The notes: generated by a model from the letters alone, not told the origin. A DNA stretch of 64,000 nucleotides from Paramacrobiotus metropolitanus (GCF_019649055.1 NW_026570224.1:1302001-1366000), one strand, 5' to 3'; counted from the stretch's first letter, positions 47,292-59,851 are shown. Numbers and translations: made by a program.

Positions 47292-48080
47292 GCTTCGACT
47301 TCGTGACGCCTTGAATGTTATTGTTTTTGTTGTTTTTTTTGTTTCTGCGCCCTGTCAGTTCCATGATGGCAAACACTGCTGAACGCAGCGGGCACTCCAG
47401 TTTTATTTTAGTTTTAAAATTTCCAGGGTGTTGCACAAGCAGTATCAGTCCGAAATAAGTCAGGCGTGCGTTGGGGTTGTTTGTAAATTAAGCCAATGTG
47501 CTGTGTGCACATAATTTACAAATCAGATTTTCTTTGATGTGTTTTTCATTTTTATTTATAACGTTCCTACGTGACTCTGTGCACGGTACAGTGGCAAGAC
47601 AGGCGGAAAAAAACCCAAAGGCAGATGTTTTTCTCTAAGCACGAAATTATAAAAGCGTCCGGGAAAAACACATGGCGTGTTCAATTGCACATTTAAAAAT
47701 GCCGTTATTGCAGTCTGAATCCGATACCTGTTTAATTCAGATTTATAACTTCACCCAAACGGAGATCGACACCAGTATTGTGCAAGCAAATAATTCAACA
47801 AAATACTCGTACTAATAAACGTTTGCAATTATAAATAGTGCAAAAATGCGCTCAAAACCGAAATAATTACTTATTTTCTATCATAATCAACATTTCGCCG
47901 AGGCTATTCCGTAAGCACTAAACAGCTTATGCAAAAGAGACCGTAAACAGAACTGTACAGAATTTAAACAGTGTCAACTGACAAGCTTCCAGTTTCAGAC
48001 GATCAACTACGATTATTGAAGTCGATTACTGAAGTAATTTTTCTGCTTTATCATTATTACTTATTATTACGTAACTACGT
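47292..48080. other. Convergent 3' region of SMC3 and the TMEM42-like gene
   Basis: No gene is supported. The left part is the SMC3 3' untranslated region, and the right part should carry the 3' untranslated region of the TMEM42-like gene on the minus strand. A T-rich run at 47320-47345 follows the SMC3 stop. Confidence 0.55.
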
Positions 48081-48539
48081 TCAATCAGTCTTTTTTGTGC
48101 GCTCTTCATTATCGGAGGAAGCTTCTCCGGGCAATAACACGTGTCCAGTATTCATCAATATAATTCCAACAAGCATCAATGAAGCGCCAAATAACCAGGT
48201 AACCGTAATGTAGTCACTGAAGAGAAAATACCCAAACAAAGCGGAGCACATAAAGTTGCATGCTGTATTAATCGCCAGTGCTTGCAAGGAGTTTCTTGAT
48301 AACCGGAGAGCCCTGACATAAAAGAACCACATTATTCCATTCATGAGCAGAGTGAGCAAGATGAATGTCAATCGGAAGACAGCCAGCAAGTACAAGGACG
48401 GGATTCCACTCGGAACAATCAAAGTAAGAAACTCAGGAGCATCTCCCATCACAAACTTCGCCGAAACTGACGCCAGAGCTCCCGCGAATCCCGCGGTGGC
48501 GGAAAATAGAATGTTCAAGGGAAGCTGTAAAGCAGACAT
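48081..48539 (-). CDS. TMEM42: TMEM42-like multi-pass membrane protein
   Basis: Intronless ORF of 152 residues, ATG at 48539, TGA at 48081. It has four to five hydrophobic segments: about 6-24, 39-65 (SGIPSLYLLAVFRLTFILLTLL, interrupted), 66-82, 92-108 and 110-132. The hydrophilic tail ends EERTKKTD. The layout and the pieces NGIMWFFYVRALRLSRNS and ALFGYFLFSD resemble animal TMEM42, a half-size member of the EamA/drug-metabolite transporter fold of about 160 residues. Transport activity and location are not established for that family. It could instead be another single-EamA protein; size and conserved central block favour TMEM42. Confidence 0.7.
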   Translation of the reverse strand: MSALQLPLNILFSATAGFAGALASVSAKFVMGDAPEFLTLIVPSGIPSLYLLAVFRLTFILLTLLMNGIMWFFYVRALRLSRNSLQALAINTACNFMCSALFGYFLFSDYITVTWLFGASLMLVGIILMNTGHVLLPGEASSDNEERTKKTD

Positions 48540-49199
48540 GGCGTTTATACTACCAACTTTATCTTTATAGTACGATTTATATAGATAGATTACTTACGAT
48601 ATATTAGAATACGGTTTTTTTGTAATAGCCGTCTTACCATTAGGATGCAGCGGTGCAACTGGAAATATCCTATTATTCAATAGCATTAGTGCAGTAAAAA
48701 ATACAAAGCAACAACGCAAGTCGCTCCGCACAAGGCAAAATTTCTGAACAGAAAACAATCAAGAACATTAATTTCACTAACTCGTAAATACTAATAATAA
48801 AAACTGAGCACTCGCATTTTCTTCCGTTAAATTTTAAAATATATTTTTAGACTGCAAAAATTAATATACTGTAATATAATTACACGAGTGGTCGTCGCAT
48901 CAGGTAGTTCGACCTTCGGGGCGGTTGCAATAAACTTTGTCAAGCACACCTCTCCAAGGGCGGTCGCGTGTATATAACGAGATGAATCAGGTACGTGCCG
49001 TTCGGTGACAGACTTTTGCCACAGATTCGGCATGCGCTTTGTGATACAAGGTTAGGCCAGTTCTTGTTATCATTTTACGTAACTTTTGTAATGCTATTGT
49101 TCACAATTTATCCCCAGTTTGTGACCACCTCCAATAAGTTGTATATACCAATAAACTATCGATCTATGACCATAAAGTCCATAATAAAATAAAAAAATG
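48540..49199. other. Intergenic, TMEM42-like promoter side
   Basis: No gene is supported. The left end should hold the promoter of the TMEM42-like gene. The minus strand at 49191-49197 is a T run directly after the tRNA 3' end and would serve as its RNA polymerase III terminator. Confidence 0.5.
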
Positions 49200-49271
49200 C
49201 ACCCCTGGTGGGGATCGAACCCACGGCCTTCGGTTTAGGAGACCGACGCGCTTCCACTGCGCTACAGGGGC
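49200..49271 (-). tRNA. trnR-CCU: tRNA-Arg, anticodon CCT
   Basis: Read on the minus strand, all four arms fold. Acceptor is GCCCCTG with CAGGGGT (one G-T pair). The D arm is GCGC/GCGC. The anticodon arm is TCGGT-CTCCTAA-ACCGA, giving anticodon CCT, which reads AGG. The T arm is GTGGG-TTCGATC-CCCAC. The variable loop is five bases, no intron is present, and the discriminator is G. A run of seven T follows, a polymerase III terminator. Confidence 0.95.
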
Positions 49272-50786
49272 TACGCGTTCAACTAGTTTGGTTTAATTCT
49301 TTAAGCAACAGAAAAGCACATTACGATTCATGAAGTTAAAGAGAAACTAAAGCCTAAAGGTTTTACGTATACGTAGAACTAATACTCACATAAACGGTTT
49401 TATTTTAATGTTTTCTTTTACTGATACTTGTGTAATTCGTTTTTCAATTAAAAAGTTAAGATACATAAATACTTTGCTTTTATGTTTGTTGAATTTGCTC
49501 CTTAACAGTTAACGCTATAAAAAATTCAGCTGAAGGTGGTGTTTGTATGAAAACAATCACTATGGTGCTGCATTTTTAATTACTATGTACAATGAATTTT
49601 AATTAGGTATTATGTTGCTGTCATTTAAATCTAATATGCAGTTTTATACGTATTCTTACGTACAGTCTGTATGCACCACAGAAGCCAAACATATTTACGC
49701 GGGAAAATATTTTCGTAGGCTACGAGTTAGCATAAATAGTCACAGTACGTAAATTGAACATGTAGCCACGCATAAATAATGGAATCGTGCGTACAAGTAC
49801 GCAGTATTATTAACATAAATATAGCAAACTGAAGCATGCATATGGTGACCTTTATAAACTGCAAACTCGCGCGAATGCCTGTTTTGTGTCGTAATCTGCA
49901 CTCTGCAGTACGATCGTGAACACTGCATGTCAGTACCGGATGAATCCCAAGGGTGTATGGCGTGATCTGGACAGATTTTAATCACTATATAATTATTGTT
50001 ATTATGCTTTATATGCCATTTTTATGGCAGTGTCTAGGAACATGTAAAGCTTAAGCCGCACGTAAATATCGAATAAAGCATCACGAGCCTCAGTAGGTGT
50101 CTTGTTGCAAATGCACAATCCATTTGTTGCCCTTCCATTCGGGGTCCATTACATAACAAAAGAATACGTAAGTAGAATAGGATGACAGGTGTCTTGTATC
50201 TTTTAACCCTTTCATTAAACGCATAGGATACCTAGCTGCAACCTCCATCTGTTACCGTCCTAATTATAAGTACACTATGAACTTGGATACCGATGATTCA
50301 GATCGTGATCAAAGCGTATCGCGCACTTGTAAAGGTTTTCTCTTTCGGTTCAGCAACCTTTTCTTTTTCGTTAGTGAACATTCGCTGACACAAAATATTT
50401 CTTGGTTACAGTGTATCTACATTTGAAAGCAACGAAATAGAATTTTGTTTCTTCTCGCAGCCGGCCCAGCCAAATCATTAATTTTATGTGACAAGATTTA
50501 TATATTTATGTAATTACTGGAATTAACCGCATGCTGACCTTGGCGTTTGCTGTTATAATTATACTCTACTTACTTTACCGTTATTAGTCTGTCACGGTTG
50601 TATATGCGGATTGATATACAGGTTTGGTTATCCGGATTTCTAAAACCTCTCCTGGACACTTGGTGAAAATATTTCTTTGGAAAAGCACTGCATTGTACTT
50701 TGATTTGTACTGCACTCTAACCGTTACTTGTGCTGTATAAAAGAAAGAGATATTTTTACAAGTAATTTTAATAGTTATCGCTGACA
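49272..50786. other. AT-rich intergenic region upstream of the ankyrin gene
   Basis: No coding or RNA gene is supported. Short open frames near 49740-49985 (minus) and 50584-50796 (minus) lack recognisable content. The right end should contain the promoter of the ankyrin gene. Confidence 0.55.
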
Positions 50787-52151
50787 ATGACTCCATCGAA
50801 TGAACAAGAATTTGATCCTAGAACGATTGAGTGGGATTACCATCCATTACTGAAGGCCGTGGAACACGGTAATTATTCCTTATTGGTGAAATTCCTGGAT
50901 AATGAAAAACGGAAGCGCTTCGGTTTGGATCGGGTCACTTGGGCTCGTACAAAATCTGGACAGACACCTATTTTAGTTCTACTGTGCAAGACCCAGAAAA
51001 CCAAACCAAAGACGCTGTATCAAGTTTTACAAATTTTGCTGGAAAAATTTAAAATCGATCCAAACGCCATTGATAATCAAGGAGACAATGCGCTAATGTA
51101 TGCCGTGCGGTATGGTGCAGATCTCGAAATCGTCAAACTTTTGCTGCGCAATGGTGCCGATCCAAAGCTGCAGAACCACAACCAACTGTCAGGACTGATT
51201 TATGCAGCTGCTAAATTGCGTACCGACGTTGTACGACTGATTTGCCCAGATTATCGGGCTAAAACATGTGCAGCCTTACAACTGAAATTTATCAACTTGG
51301 ATATTTGGACTGAAAAATTACGTCTGAGTCCCAGAGGAGACCGCTTAGAAGTTCCAGCCATGTTGGAAGGGTCACCCAAACGTAACGTGTTTGCCGAGAG
51401 TTCCAATTCACCGCTGAGTGGAACGCCTATTAACGGTATTCGCTTTCGGGTGTCACCATGTTCACCCGCCTCCAGTAGTAGTCCTCTATCGATGGTGGTC
51501 AACCAACCTCGAAACTCCGCTGCGGAGACGAGACGGACCAGTGAAGACCGCACGAACACCACATCGACATCCAAGTCCGGTACATGTGACGTGAATTTCT
51601 CAAAGGTCATGCGGCGCGTCTGCAGCGCAACCTTTGACGTGCGCTTGTTCAAAGAGACTTCCGGTGCGTTGCAGTTCGCACAATTAACGCACAATTTATG
51701 TATCTACCTGGACGAAACGGATTATCCGTTCGACAAAACTCCAGAACCCCTGGAGAGCGAACAGGCCGACGTGCTTGGCGACATTGAGGAAGAAAGCACC
51801 GAGCGGGAGCCGCGCCGCACTTCACTGCCGGCAGCTTCGGCTCCAATTTTAATCAAATCACGCTCCGTGGAAGACTCCATTAATAAGCCACGGGATATGT
51901 CGGCGGTATTGATTCGGGCTTTGCCTCGGGAATGTAGAAAAAATGCATTACAAGGTGGTCATTTAATAGAACGGCAAGGTTCCGCTCCGCAGCTGCATCT
52001 CAAACGGAAACCCCGAAGTACTAGTGAATCGTCGGATTCTTCTTTCTGTCCATCGCCAGTTTCTGGATTATCGGTGAACACCGGCCGACAGCACAATTTG
52101 ATGATATCACCCTTAGCGGTTACAAAACTGCTACCGAAATCCGATTCCTAA
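50787..52151 (+). CDS. Ankyrin-repeat protein, ANKRD34-like
   Basis: Single uninterrupted exon, 454 residues. The N-terminal ~170 residues hold ankyrin repeats: HPLLKAVEHGNYSLLVKFL, then SGQTPILVLLCKTQ, GDNALMYAVRYGADLEIVKL and NGADPKLQN, followed by LSGLIYAAAKLRTDVVRLIC. The order (LLKAV start, a lengthened second repeat, ADP motif, then a region rich in Ser/Thr/Pro) recalls vertebrate ANKRD34 proteins, and the late LIERQGSAPQL resembles their LLERRGS element. The rest is Ser/Pro-rich and probably disordered, with several SP sites. There is no signal peptide or membrane segment. ANKRD34 proteins have poorly defined roles, so no function is assigned. The lack of introns stands out beside its intron-rich neighbours. 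ANKRD34 is a best guess. Confidence 0.8.
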   Translation: MTPSNEQEFDPRTIEWDYHPLLKAVEHGNYSLLVKFLDNEKRKRFGLDRVTWARTKSGQTPILVLLCKTQKTKPKTLYQVLQILLEKFKIDPNAIDNQGDNALMYAVRYGADLEIVKLLLRNGADPKLQNHNQLSGLIYAAAKLRTDVVRLICPDYRAKTCAALQLKFINLDIWTEKLRLSPRGDRLEVPAMLEGSPKRNVFAESSNSPLSGTPINGIRFRVSPCSPASSSSPLSMVVNQPRNSAAETRRTSEDRTNTTSTSKSGTCDVNFSKVMRRVCSATFDVRLFKETSGALQFAQLTHNLCIYLDETDYPFDKTPEPLESEQADVLGDIEEESTEREPRRTSLPAASAPILIKSRSVEDSINKPRDMSAVLIRALPRECRKNALQGGHLIERQGSAPQLHLKRKPRSTSESSDSSFCPSPVSGLSVNTGRQHNLMISPLAVTKLLPKSDS

Positions 52152-54061
52152 ATCTCTGCAATTTTTTACAGGTCGTGGTTTTGACGATATTCGCCCCCAT
52201 ATTGTCAATCGGTTTCTTTTCAAATTCCACATCATTATTCGTACCGCATGCATGCATATAATTATTAAAATGTACGTTATATTGTATGCTATCTGTACTC
52301 TTGGAGCCGGTTTAACAGCATTGTTCTTTAAATAGGAATATTCGTAATAGTGCATTGATATTGACGTTGATATTGATTAGTTCGTTGATATTGCGCTCTG
52401 CGCGCTACAATCACACCCGTGCTATTTTAAACAGATCGAATACAATAGCAATACTTCGATGCCATACGTGAACAATTAAAGGTAGAAAGAATAATCGTAC
52501 CGGTTTCTATTTGAGAATTTTCAGCTGCTTCAACGCTGAACTAAACAGTTATATATACAGCAGCGTAAGCTGTAATCAAACATAAATTTTATGTCAGTGT
52601 TGTAGGTACCATGCACCTTTGTTATTTTCATTTACTTGTGGAAGATCAGTTAGCATCTTGCGAATCGGCTTGTACTAGACAGTTGATCGATCCGCCTAAA
52701 CTTACGAAGTATCATAAGCGAAAAGTCTTCGTACGCGGTGACCTGATTTAATTTTACAGCTAAATTTTAACTTATAATATACAGTAAATGCGGTTACTTT
52801 AACTTGTGTACAGGTACCGTGAAAAAATAATATAATAAACTCTGTAGGCATGCACTATGCAGCTTATTTCTCACTGTGGTCGAACCACTGCTAATGACAG
52901 CCATTTTATAACTTATAAAATGCAATATTTTATTGTAGTCGACTAGTCGGCCTTAGTAATCAGGATCAGTTAACGTTCACGATATGAGCGCAAGAAATGC
53001 TTGCGAAGTAAATACCAAACTGAATAGTCAAATGAGACTTTCCCACTGCAACTGTACTACTGACTGCGTACAGCAATTAGGATTACCAGTAAATTACAGT
53101 AAACGTGCCGGCTTCCGCTTTTGATGCGGTGTTTGAAATTAATTTAAGCTCTGACAATAAGGTTGCGCAAATTTTCTTGACCATTAATTGCGAAATTGTA
53201 GTACCGCACCACACTATATATTTTCAGCATAACAGCAAGCGGATTGTTTCCAGGCATCTTGACTAATCGTAAGATCTCCGCAATAATCATAAGCGCTGCT
53301 GTCTGCATGTGCAGGAGCGAAGATTCATGCCGTGAGCAATGTTTTCGTACAAGGACTTCAACCAAGCATAAGAGACAGAAAAGACACTACTACTATGGTG
53401 TACAACTGCACTCCAAAAAAGGTCCTGATCCAAGAAAGGACTTCCTAAAATACGCACACAGTAATTTAAGCCATGAAGTCGTTCTTCACGCGTATCATAC
53501 GACGGAGCCACAACCGAAAGATATTCCATCGTGAATCTCGTTTTCTCATCTGCTGCGGACCAGCGTTACCCGCCTATGCCGGCCGTGCACAACTGCTGTT
53601 TGCTTGTAGTCAGTCAGTCGGCTGCTCCGGGTTGACACACACGTAATAGATCGCGCTGTTTAACACATATGCTGGGCGCATATACAGCTGACTGAAGCAA
53701 ACAAAATGGGCAGGAACATTTCCGAATCTAAAAATTCTCACCACTTAGACTACCAGACATCGGAGGCAAAAAAACCCGAGCGCGAGATCGCATGTATTAG
53801 AGAAGTCGGCAACACATGTTGGGTGCATGGGGTGTATAGATAGCCATCCGTAGATTCCCGTTAACAGAAGAGAGCAATTCTGCACAATTGCTGTCGTGCT
53901 CTTCGCCAGCTTTCAGCTGCTCTGACGGTTCACTGCTCTCCTCAAGCTTGCGCCTAGGCGTTAACCTGACCACAGCTGTCCAGTAATTCCTCTTACCAAC
54001 CACCGGATATTAACTGCTACTCTTTTGTTCTTGTGGATCAGTTCGATAACCCGTTCGGACG
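52152..54061. other. Intergenic region and paramyosin promoter side
   Basis: No supported gene. Around 52353-52392 a TTGATATTGA-type motif is repeated imperfectly. Opposing frames at 53244-53534 and 53287-53529 overlap and have no recognisable content. The stretch 53530-54061 is richer in G+C and leads into the paramyosin start codon, so it probably includes its promoter and 5' untranslated region. Confidence 0.5.
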
Positions 54062-57000
54062 ATGGATTTCTCCGCATCCAGGTATACAACATCCACCAAG
54101 GGAACCAGCGCGGCCGACATCGGGGTGCTGTCCCGCCTTGAGGTAAGCTATACAAAAGACGGTGTGACCACATCCTCTTCTAGGACAACGACAAGTGCCG
54201 CTGATATTGGGGTGCTGAGCAGACTGGAGGTAAGTGTTGGGCTGCAACATGGCCAACGGTTCATGTCCCCGTCCGTGTCACCTGGCTCGTGCGCGTGTCA
54301 CCCAGGTCAAGATGTCCTTTCTCCTGCTGTCCGCTATTTAGCCGCACCTTCAATAGTTTGTGTGTTAACACACCCGTTCATTTTTTCCTGGGTTTTCCGT
54401 TCTGTTCGAAGCGCAACTGACCATCGGTATTTTTCAATGCTCCTTCCGATGCCTGTACATTGTTTGGTTGAATTTAATTGTATATCAATCTAGTTGCGCT
54501 TTATCAGATAACGTTTTCTTTCGTTTGTGATCTCATGCGGCAACAGAAAATATTTTTTCGAAACTTCCGGTTTAGCTCCGTGCAACCGTATCGTTTTTTA
54601 AAATATGTGACATTATTAAGGATATAGTCGCCGGTTTTCTTTAGCAAGTTTGTGCTTTGCTGCGTTTTGCTCGTTAGCATTACCGCTCGGCCTTTGAATA
54701 ACCGAAGAGGAGATAGTATTAAAATTTCGACATAATTACGTATAAAAGAAATCATAAATTAATTTTAAATTATGGTTTAGTATTAAATTATGGCATTAAA
54801 ATGGTACCGAAAAGATTAAATTATCTGAAAAATTACGTACTTTATTCTGAATTAACGCATTGATATCGATTGTATCACCCAAAGTGAGTCTACTGGTTTT
54901 AGGCGGTAGGAATAGATCGCGCCTTGATTGAACAGTTTCGAAGCAGTTCCCAAGCTTGCCGCCCATCGTTTGTCATCACACTGCAGGCGTAGAGCCAGGG
55001 TTCTGAAAATAACTTTCTTCCGTTTACCATATCTGAAAATTGCGCGTTTTCGGCGGATGCTTTCGTAATGTTTAATTTAGACTCGCAAAAGATCGCGCGC
55101 TACTATTGGAGAGGGTCTATATGGCAGTTTACAGTAAAGCACAGGCTAACAGACCCAGTGTCAAGGCAAAATTTCTGGCTGTTTTCTGGCAGGAAATACC
55201 ACAAGATATGTAGCGAGGCGGCAGTATTTTGCAACTAATCCTTGGAATATGAATCTGTTACGAAATCAGTCCCGGTCTAATTAGATAGCAGACGTTATGT
55301 TACCTAATCGGAAAATGTTCCAGCCACCTGCATTAAGTTTACAGTGGCCTCGACCACCTGCCTTGAGTTTACAGTGGCAAGTCGTACTCAACGCCGCACA
55401 AGCGTTATGCTGGTGCAAACTTTGCGCGGTGAAGCATCGTTTTGATTGCCTCGCACCCTGTTAATTGCAAGCCCATTGAACTTCCACCCGGACGTCCATG
55501 TTTTGCCGGCTGCTTCCATTTCCTTCCCTTCTGCTCCACCCAATCAGCCCCAGTTGTGTTGACCTTTTGTGTTACCATATACAACTAAATTGATTTAACT
55601 CTACTTACTTACAAACATGGATGTTTAGGACAAAATCAGGCTACTGCAGGAAGATCTCGAAACTGAACGGGAGCTGAGAGCCCGGGTAAGGTCATCGTGT
55701 ATCTGCCGGTACTGTACAGACCGTAATCAATTTTAATTTTTTTTATTCATCATCAGATTGAGCGGGAACGATCCGACTTAGCCGTTCAGCTGGTCCAGCT
55801 GAACGATCGCTTGGAGGAAGCTGAAGGAGCTCAGGAGGCGCAGGTAAACCATGGAGCACGTTCGAGCAGAAGAAATCTAGCAACAATTGCGTCGTCAGCT
55901 AATAGTATGAAAGGCGTTTACTGACGAGGCATTACATCTTTGCAGACGGAACTGAATCGCAAACGTGATCAGGAGCTTGCCAAACTGCGAAAATTGCTTG
56001 AAGATGTCCACCTGGAAGGTGAAGAGACCACCGCTGGACTCCGCAAGAAGCACAACGAATCACTGGTTGAACTGCAAGATCAAATTGACCAGCTTCAGAA
56101 ATCCAAGCAAAAGTACTTCTTGAAATTATAAAATTTTCCTAACTATTTTCTGAAACCTGATGTTTTTAGGGTGGACAAGGAACGCAGCCGCATTCAGGCA
56201 GAGGTCATCGATTTGGTCGCCCAAGTGGACCATCTGCGCAGCGAACGGGTAAACGATAACTGCAAATGATATTACGATGTTTAAATGTTTAAGTCGTTGT
56301 TCATTAAATACTAAATTTTCGGAATATTTAGGACCAAGCTGAGAAGAAGTACGACAAGGCGGAAGCTGCGGCCGCCCAGGCTACTCAGCGTGCCGAAGAG
56401 TACAATCGGCAAGTGCAGGATTTGAACAACCACAAGACTCGGCTGGTTCAGGAAAACAACGACCTGATCCGTGACATGCAAGAACTGAAGAAGTCCATTG
56501 AAAATCTTGACTTTATGAAAACGACTCTGGCTCGTCAACTGGAGGATACCAAACGCAAACTGGAGGAGGAAGAGCGAGTATGAGAGATACGTCCGACATA
56601 CAAAACGGTATAGCGCTGAACAGTAAAATATTTTCCAGTCTCGCCAAACTCTGCAAACAACTGTCCACAACCTGGAGACGGATATTGAGACCTACCGGGT
56701 CCAGATTGAAGAGGAGTCCGAGTTCCGTATGGAGATCGAGAAACAGTTGTCGATCTCTAAGACGGAAGCGTCCACCTATAAGAGCAAATACGAAGCTGAA
56801 CTGTCTGCCCATCAGCTGGAAGTCGAAGACATCAAGTAAATCTACGTGGCATTGTGACAATCAGCTGTATCTTTATTAAGATATGTTTTAGGAAGAAGTT
56901 CCATCTCCGCCTGGTGGAAGCTGAAGAACAGGTGCAGAACGCTTTAGCCCGTGCATCTAACCTGGAGAAGCAGAAGAGTCGTCTCCAGGCCGAAGTTGAG

Positions 57001-59291
57001 ATCTTGATTGTTGATCTGGAGAAGGTACGCAGTTATTACAACGGTCAAGCGTAATCATGGCACTGTATTATCAAGACGGTGTTTATTTTTATGTGGACGT
57101 CTTTTTAGGCTAACTCAGCTGTTCAGCAACTGGAAAAACGCAATGCTGCTTTGGAAGACACCGTCAACAGCTTGAAACGTCGCATCGATGAAATCAGCCT
57201 GGAACTGGAAACCTCCCAGCGTGACCTGCGCGCTGCTCAGGGTGAAGTCAACCGACTGAAACAAGCTGTCGAGAAACTGACCGAGCAGCGTGACGCTCTG
57301 GCTCGGGAGAAAAAGAAACTTGAAGGTAAATCATATAAGATGCTTACGAGGTACTAGACTAATCACCGCATTCATAACATGTGCACAGATGACCTCCACG
57401 AGTCCAAGGAAGCTCTGGCGGATGCCACTCGCCGCTTCCATGAACTGGAGATCGAACTGCGTCGTGTGGAAGGCGAACGTGATGACTGGCGTCTGGCTTA
57501 TCAAGATGCCGAATCTCTTCGTAAGCAGGAAGAAGCAAAGGTCATCCGCTTGACTGCTGAGAACCAACAGATCCGTGTTGAATACGAACGTCGTCTCCAT
57601 GACAAAGAAGAGGAATACGAAGCAATGAGGTAAAACTTATTGCGGTGTTTATCTGGCCATTTTGCCAATTTGGCCATTCGACCATTTTTGGTTTCCGTTC
57701 CGATTTAATAATGCATACTTTTGAACTGTGACCTTCGATCTTTCCAGGAAGCAACTGACCATTGAAATTGAGACACTGACTGCCCGCTTGATCGATGCCG
57801 AAACTAAGTTGAAGACCGAAGTTGCACGCATCAAGAAGAAGATGCAGGCTCAGATCACCGAATTGGAAATGCAGTTGGACAATGCCAACCGCGCCAATCT
57901 GGAAGCCCATAAGACCATCAAGAAACAGCAACTGCACATTCAGGTCTGCACGGTTATGCATTACAGGATTAAAAAAACGTTAATCTGCAGCAGAAAAATT
58001 TACATTGACCAGCCTTTGGTTACAGGAACTCCAAGTTCATTATGAAGATGTCCAGCGTCAGTTACATCAGACTTTGGATCAACTGACCATCATGCAGAAA
58101 CGTGTCCAGACTCTTCAAGCTGACAACGATGAGCTGCGCGTCGCCGCGGAACAGGTGCAGCAGTAGCTTGATCTCCATTAAACTGTTCACCACCCACTTT
58201 ATTTGTAGGGGCTTAACGAATACATTATTTATTTACAAAGTTTACCAACTTTGAATATATGTAAGGTCTATTTCTAAACCTGTTGTTACGGTTTGTAGGC
58301 GCTTCGTGGCCGCAAGGCTGCAGAGGCTCAGCTTGACGAGGTCTCGGCTCGCGCTCAAGAACTGACCACCTTGAATGCTACTCTTCTGGCCGCCAAGAGC
58401 AAGCTGGAAACTGATTATGGCTCACTTCAGTCTGACTTCGATGAAGTCAGCCGTGAATGGAAGGGTGCTGAAGAACGTGCAACTCGGGCTCAGGTAAGAG
58501 GCGAAAAGTCGCATACTGTTGCGTGACATCAAATGCCTACCTGCACATAATTTAAATTTTGATAACATCATTCGCAGGGTGATTTGAACAAAGCCGTGGA
58601 ACAAATGCACGAGGAACAAGAGCGGGCTATGAAATACGACACCATGCGCAAGGCTCTTGAAGGTCAGGTTAAAGAGCTGCAGGTCCGCCTGCAGGAGATG
58701 GAGGCGTCTGCTCTCATTGGTGGAAAACGCTTGGTCTCCAAACTCGAGGGTCGTGTAAGTTTTCAGTCTTCGGTGTGTACTCTAGTTAACAGGAAACGTT
58801 AATCAAGTCGATCTGTAGATTCGCGATATGGAAGCCGAATTCGAAGAGGAACGTCGTCGCCACGCCGAAACCCAAAAGATCTGCGCTAAGAAAGAGCGAC
58901 GCATTAAGGAAGTCCAGCTTCAGGGAGAGGAGGACCGCAAGAATGTTGTTCTCCTTCAAGATTCAGTTGAAAAACTGACCGAACGATGCAAGCTGCTGAA
59001 ACGTCAAGCTGACGAAGCCGTATGTAGTTATCAACATCTTAGGGTCACCGGTGTTGTACATCAGAGAATTACTTGCAGGAGTCTCTGGCTCTACAAAATG
59101 TTACCAAAGTACGAAAATTCCAGCGGGAGATGGAAGCTGCCGAAGATCGGGCTGATATGGCTGAAAGCAACCTTTCTCTAATCCGTGCCAAACACCGAAG
59201 CACCGTAACTACCAGCTCTGGGGGCGCTGCTCGCGGAAATGTTTATGTCCTTGAAGAACGGGCAGATTACACGTCAAGCAGAAATTATTAG
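54062..59291 (+). CDS. prm: Paramyosin, thick-filament core protein
   Basis: Core rod protein of invertebrate muscle thick filaments. Sixteen exons: 54062-54229 (or ending at 54142), 55629-55685, 55757-55843, 55946-56112, 56170-56248, 56332-56577, 56639-56835, 56892-57024, 57109-57325, 57389-57629, 57748-57943, 58026-58154, 58299-58493, 58578-58754, 58819-59019, 59079-59291 (TAG). This gives 900 residues with the long first exon or 871 with the short one; Drosophila paramyosin is about 880. A short Ser/Thr-rich head leads into [16 protein letters not shown], then continuous heptad coiled coil with paramyosin landmarks: [44 protein letters not shown] and the [21 protein letters not shown] end, then a non-helical tail. 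It has no motor domain and all frames are intact. Confidence 0.96.
54230..55628 (+). promoter_or_regulatory. First intron of paramyosin with repeated E-boxes
   Basis: This 1.4 kb intron is much larger than the others in the gene. At 55324 and 55354 a 25-base unit beginning CCACCTG is repeated with a 30-base period; each copy contains CACCTG, the E-box favoured by muscle bHLH factors. First-intron enhancers are common in muscle genes, so an enhancer role is an inference worth testing. Confidence 0.45.
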
Positions 59292-59851
59292 AAGAAAGTC
59301 ACTCACAATAATTTAGTTTAACTTCCAAAAGCATGCGCTAATTAATGTCGTTAAGGTGTCGTCACTGTTGATGAGATTAGACGTCAGTTTCATAGAGCTT
59401 TCGAGCTTTTCGATTGGTTGATGTTGTATGTTAGACGGGCCTCCTTGCAACGACGGAGGCAGAAAACCTAATGGGCAGCGGTTTTTTTCCAACATCCGCA
59501 ATTTCTATGCTTTTCCCATATTTTTCTGTTTGTGGTAGTCACTTTAATTATGCGTAGATGTGGCTTTATTTAATCGAAAGCCAATATTCTAGTAAGTCTT
59601 GTTACCGTGAGTATTAACTATTTGTCTATTTCGACATCCCACTTGATCCACAACCACAACTGTAATAAAAACGTTAATGTTGTTTTGCATACCGGTGGTC
59701 AGCACGTAACGTGATACATCTCCTTTGTTTTGCATTGGACAACTCGCTACCAAGTACCCGCATATCTCAGCCGTCGTAATTTAAGGTTTAACTAGTGCTT
59801 TACGGTGTTTGAGTAAAAAAGGATCACCCAGTACATGCATGATACTTTTTT

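Noticed and set aside
53244-53534. Overlapping ORFs on both strands near 53.3 kb
   Set aside because: Neither strand shows a motif or splice logic, and two equally long opposing frames argue for chance.
54143-54183. A 41-nt intron between the two paramyosin head repeats
   Set aside because: Although it has GT and TAG ends, it is very short and its removal shifts the frame; readthrough or use of the first donor to exon 2 both keep frame.
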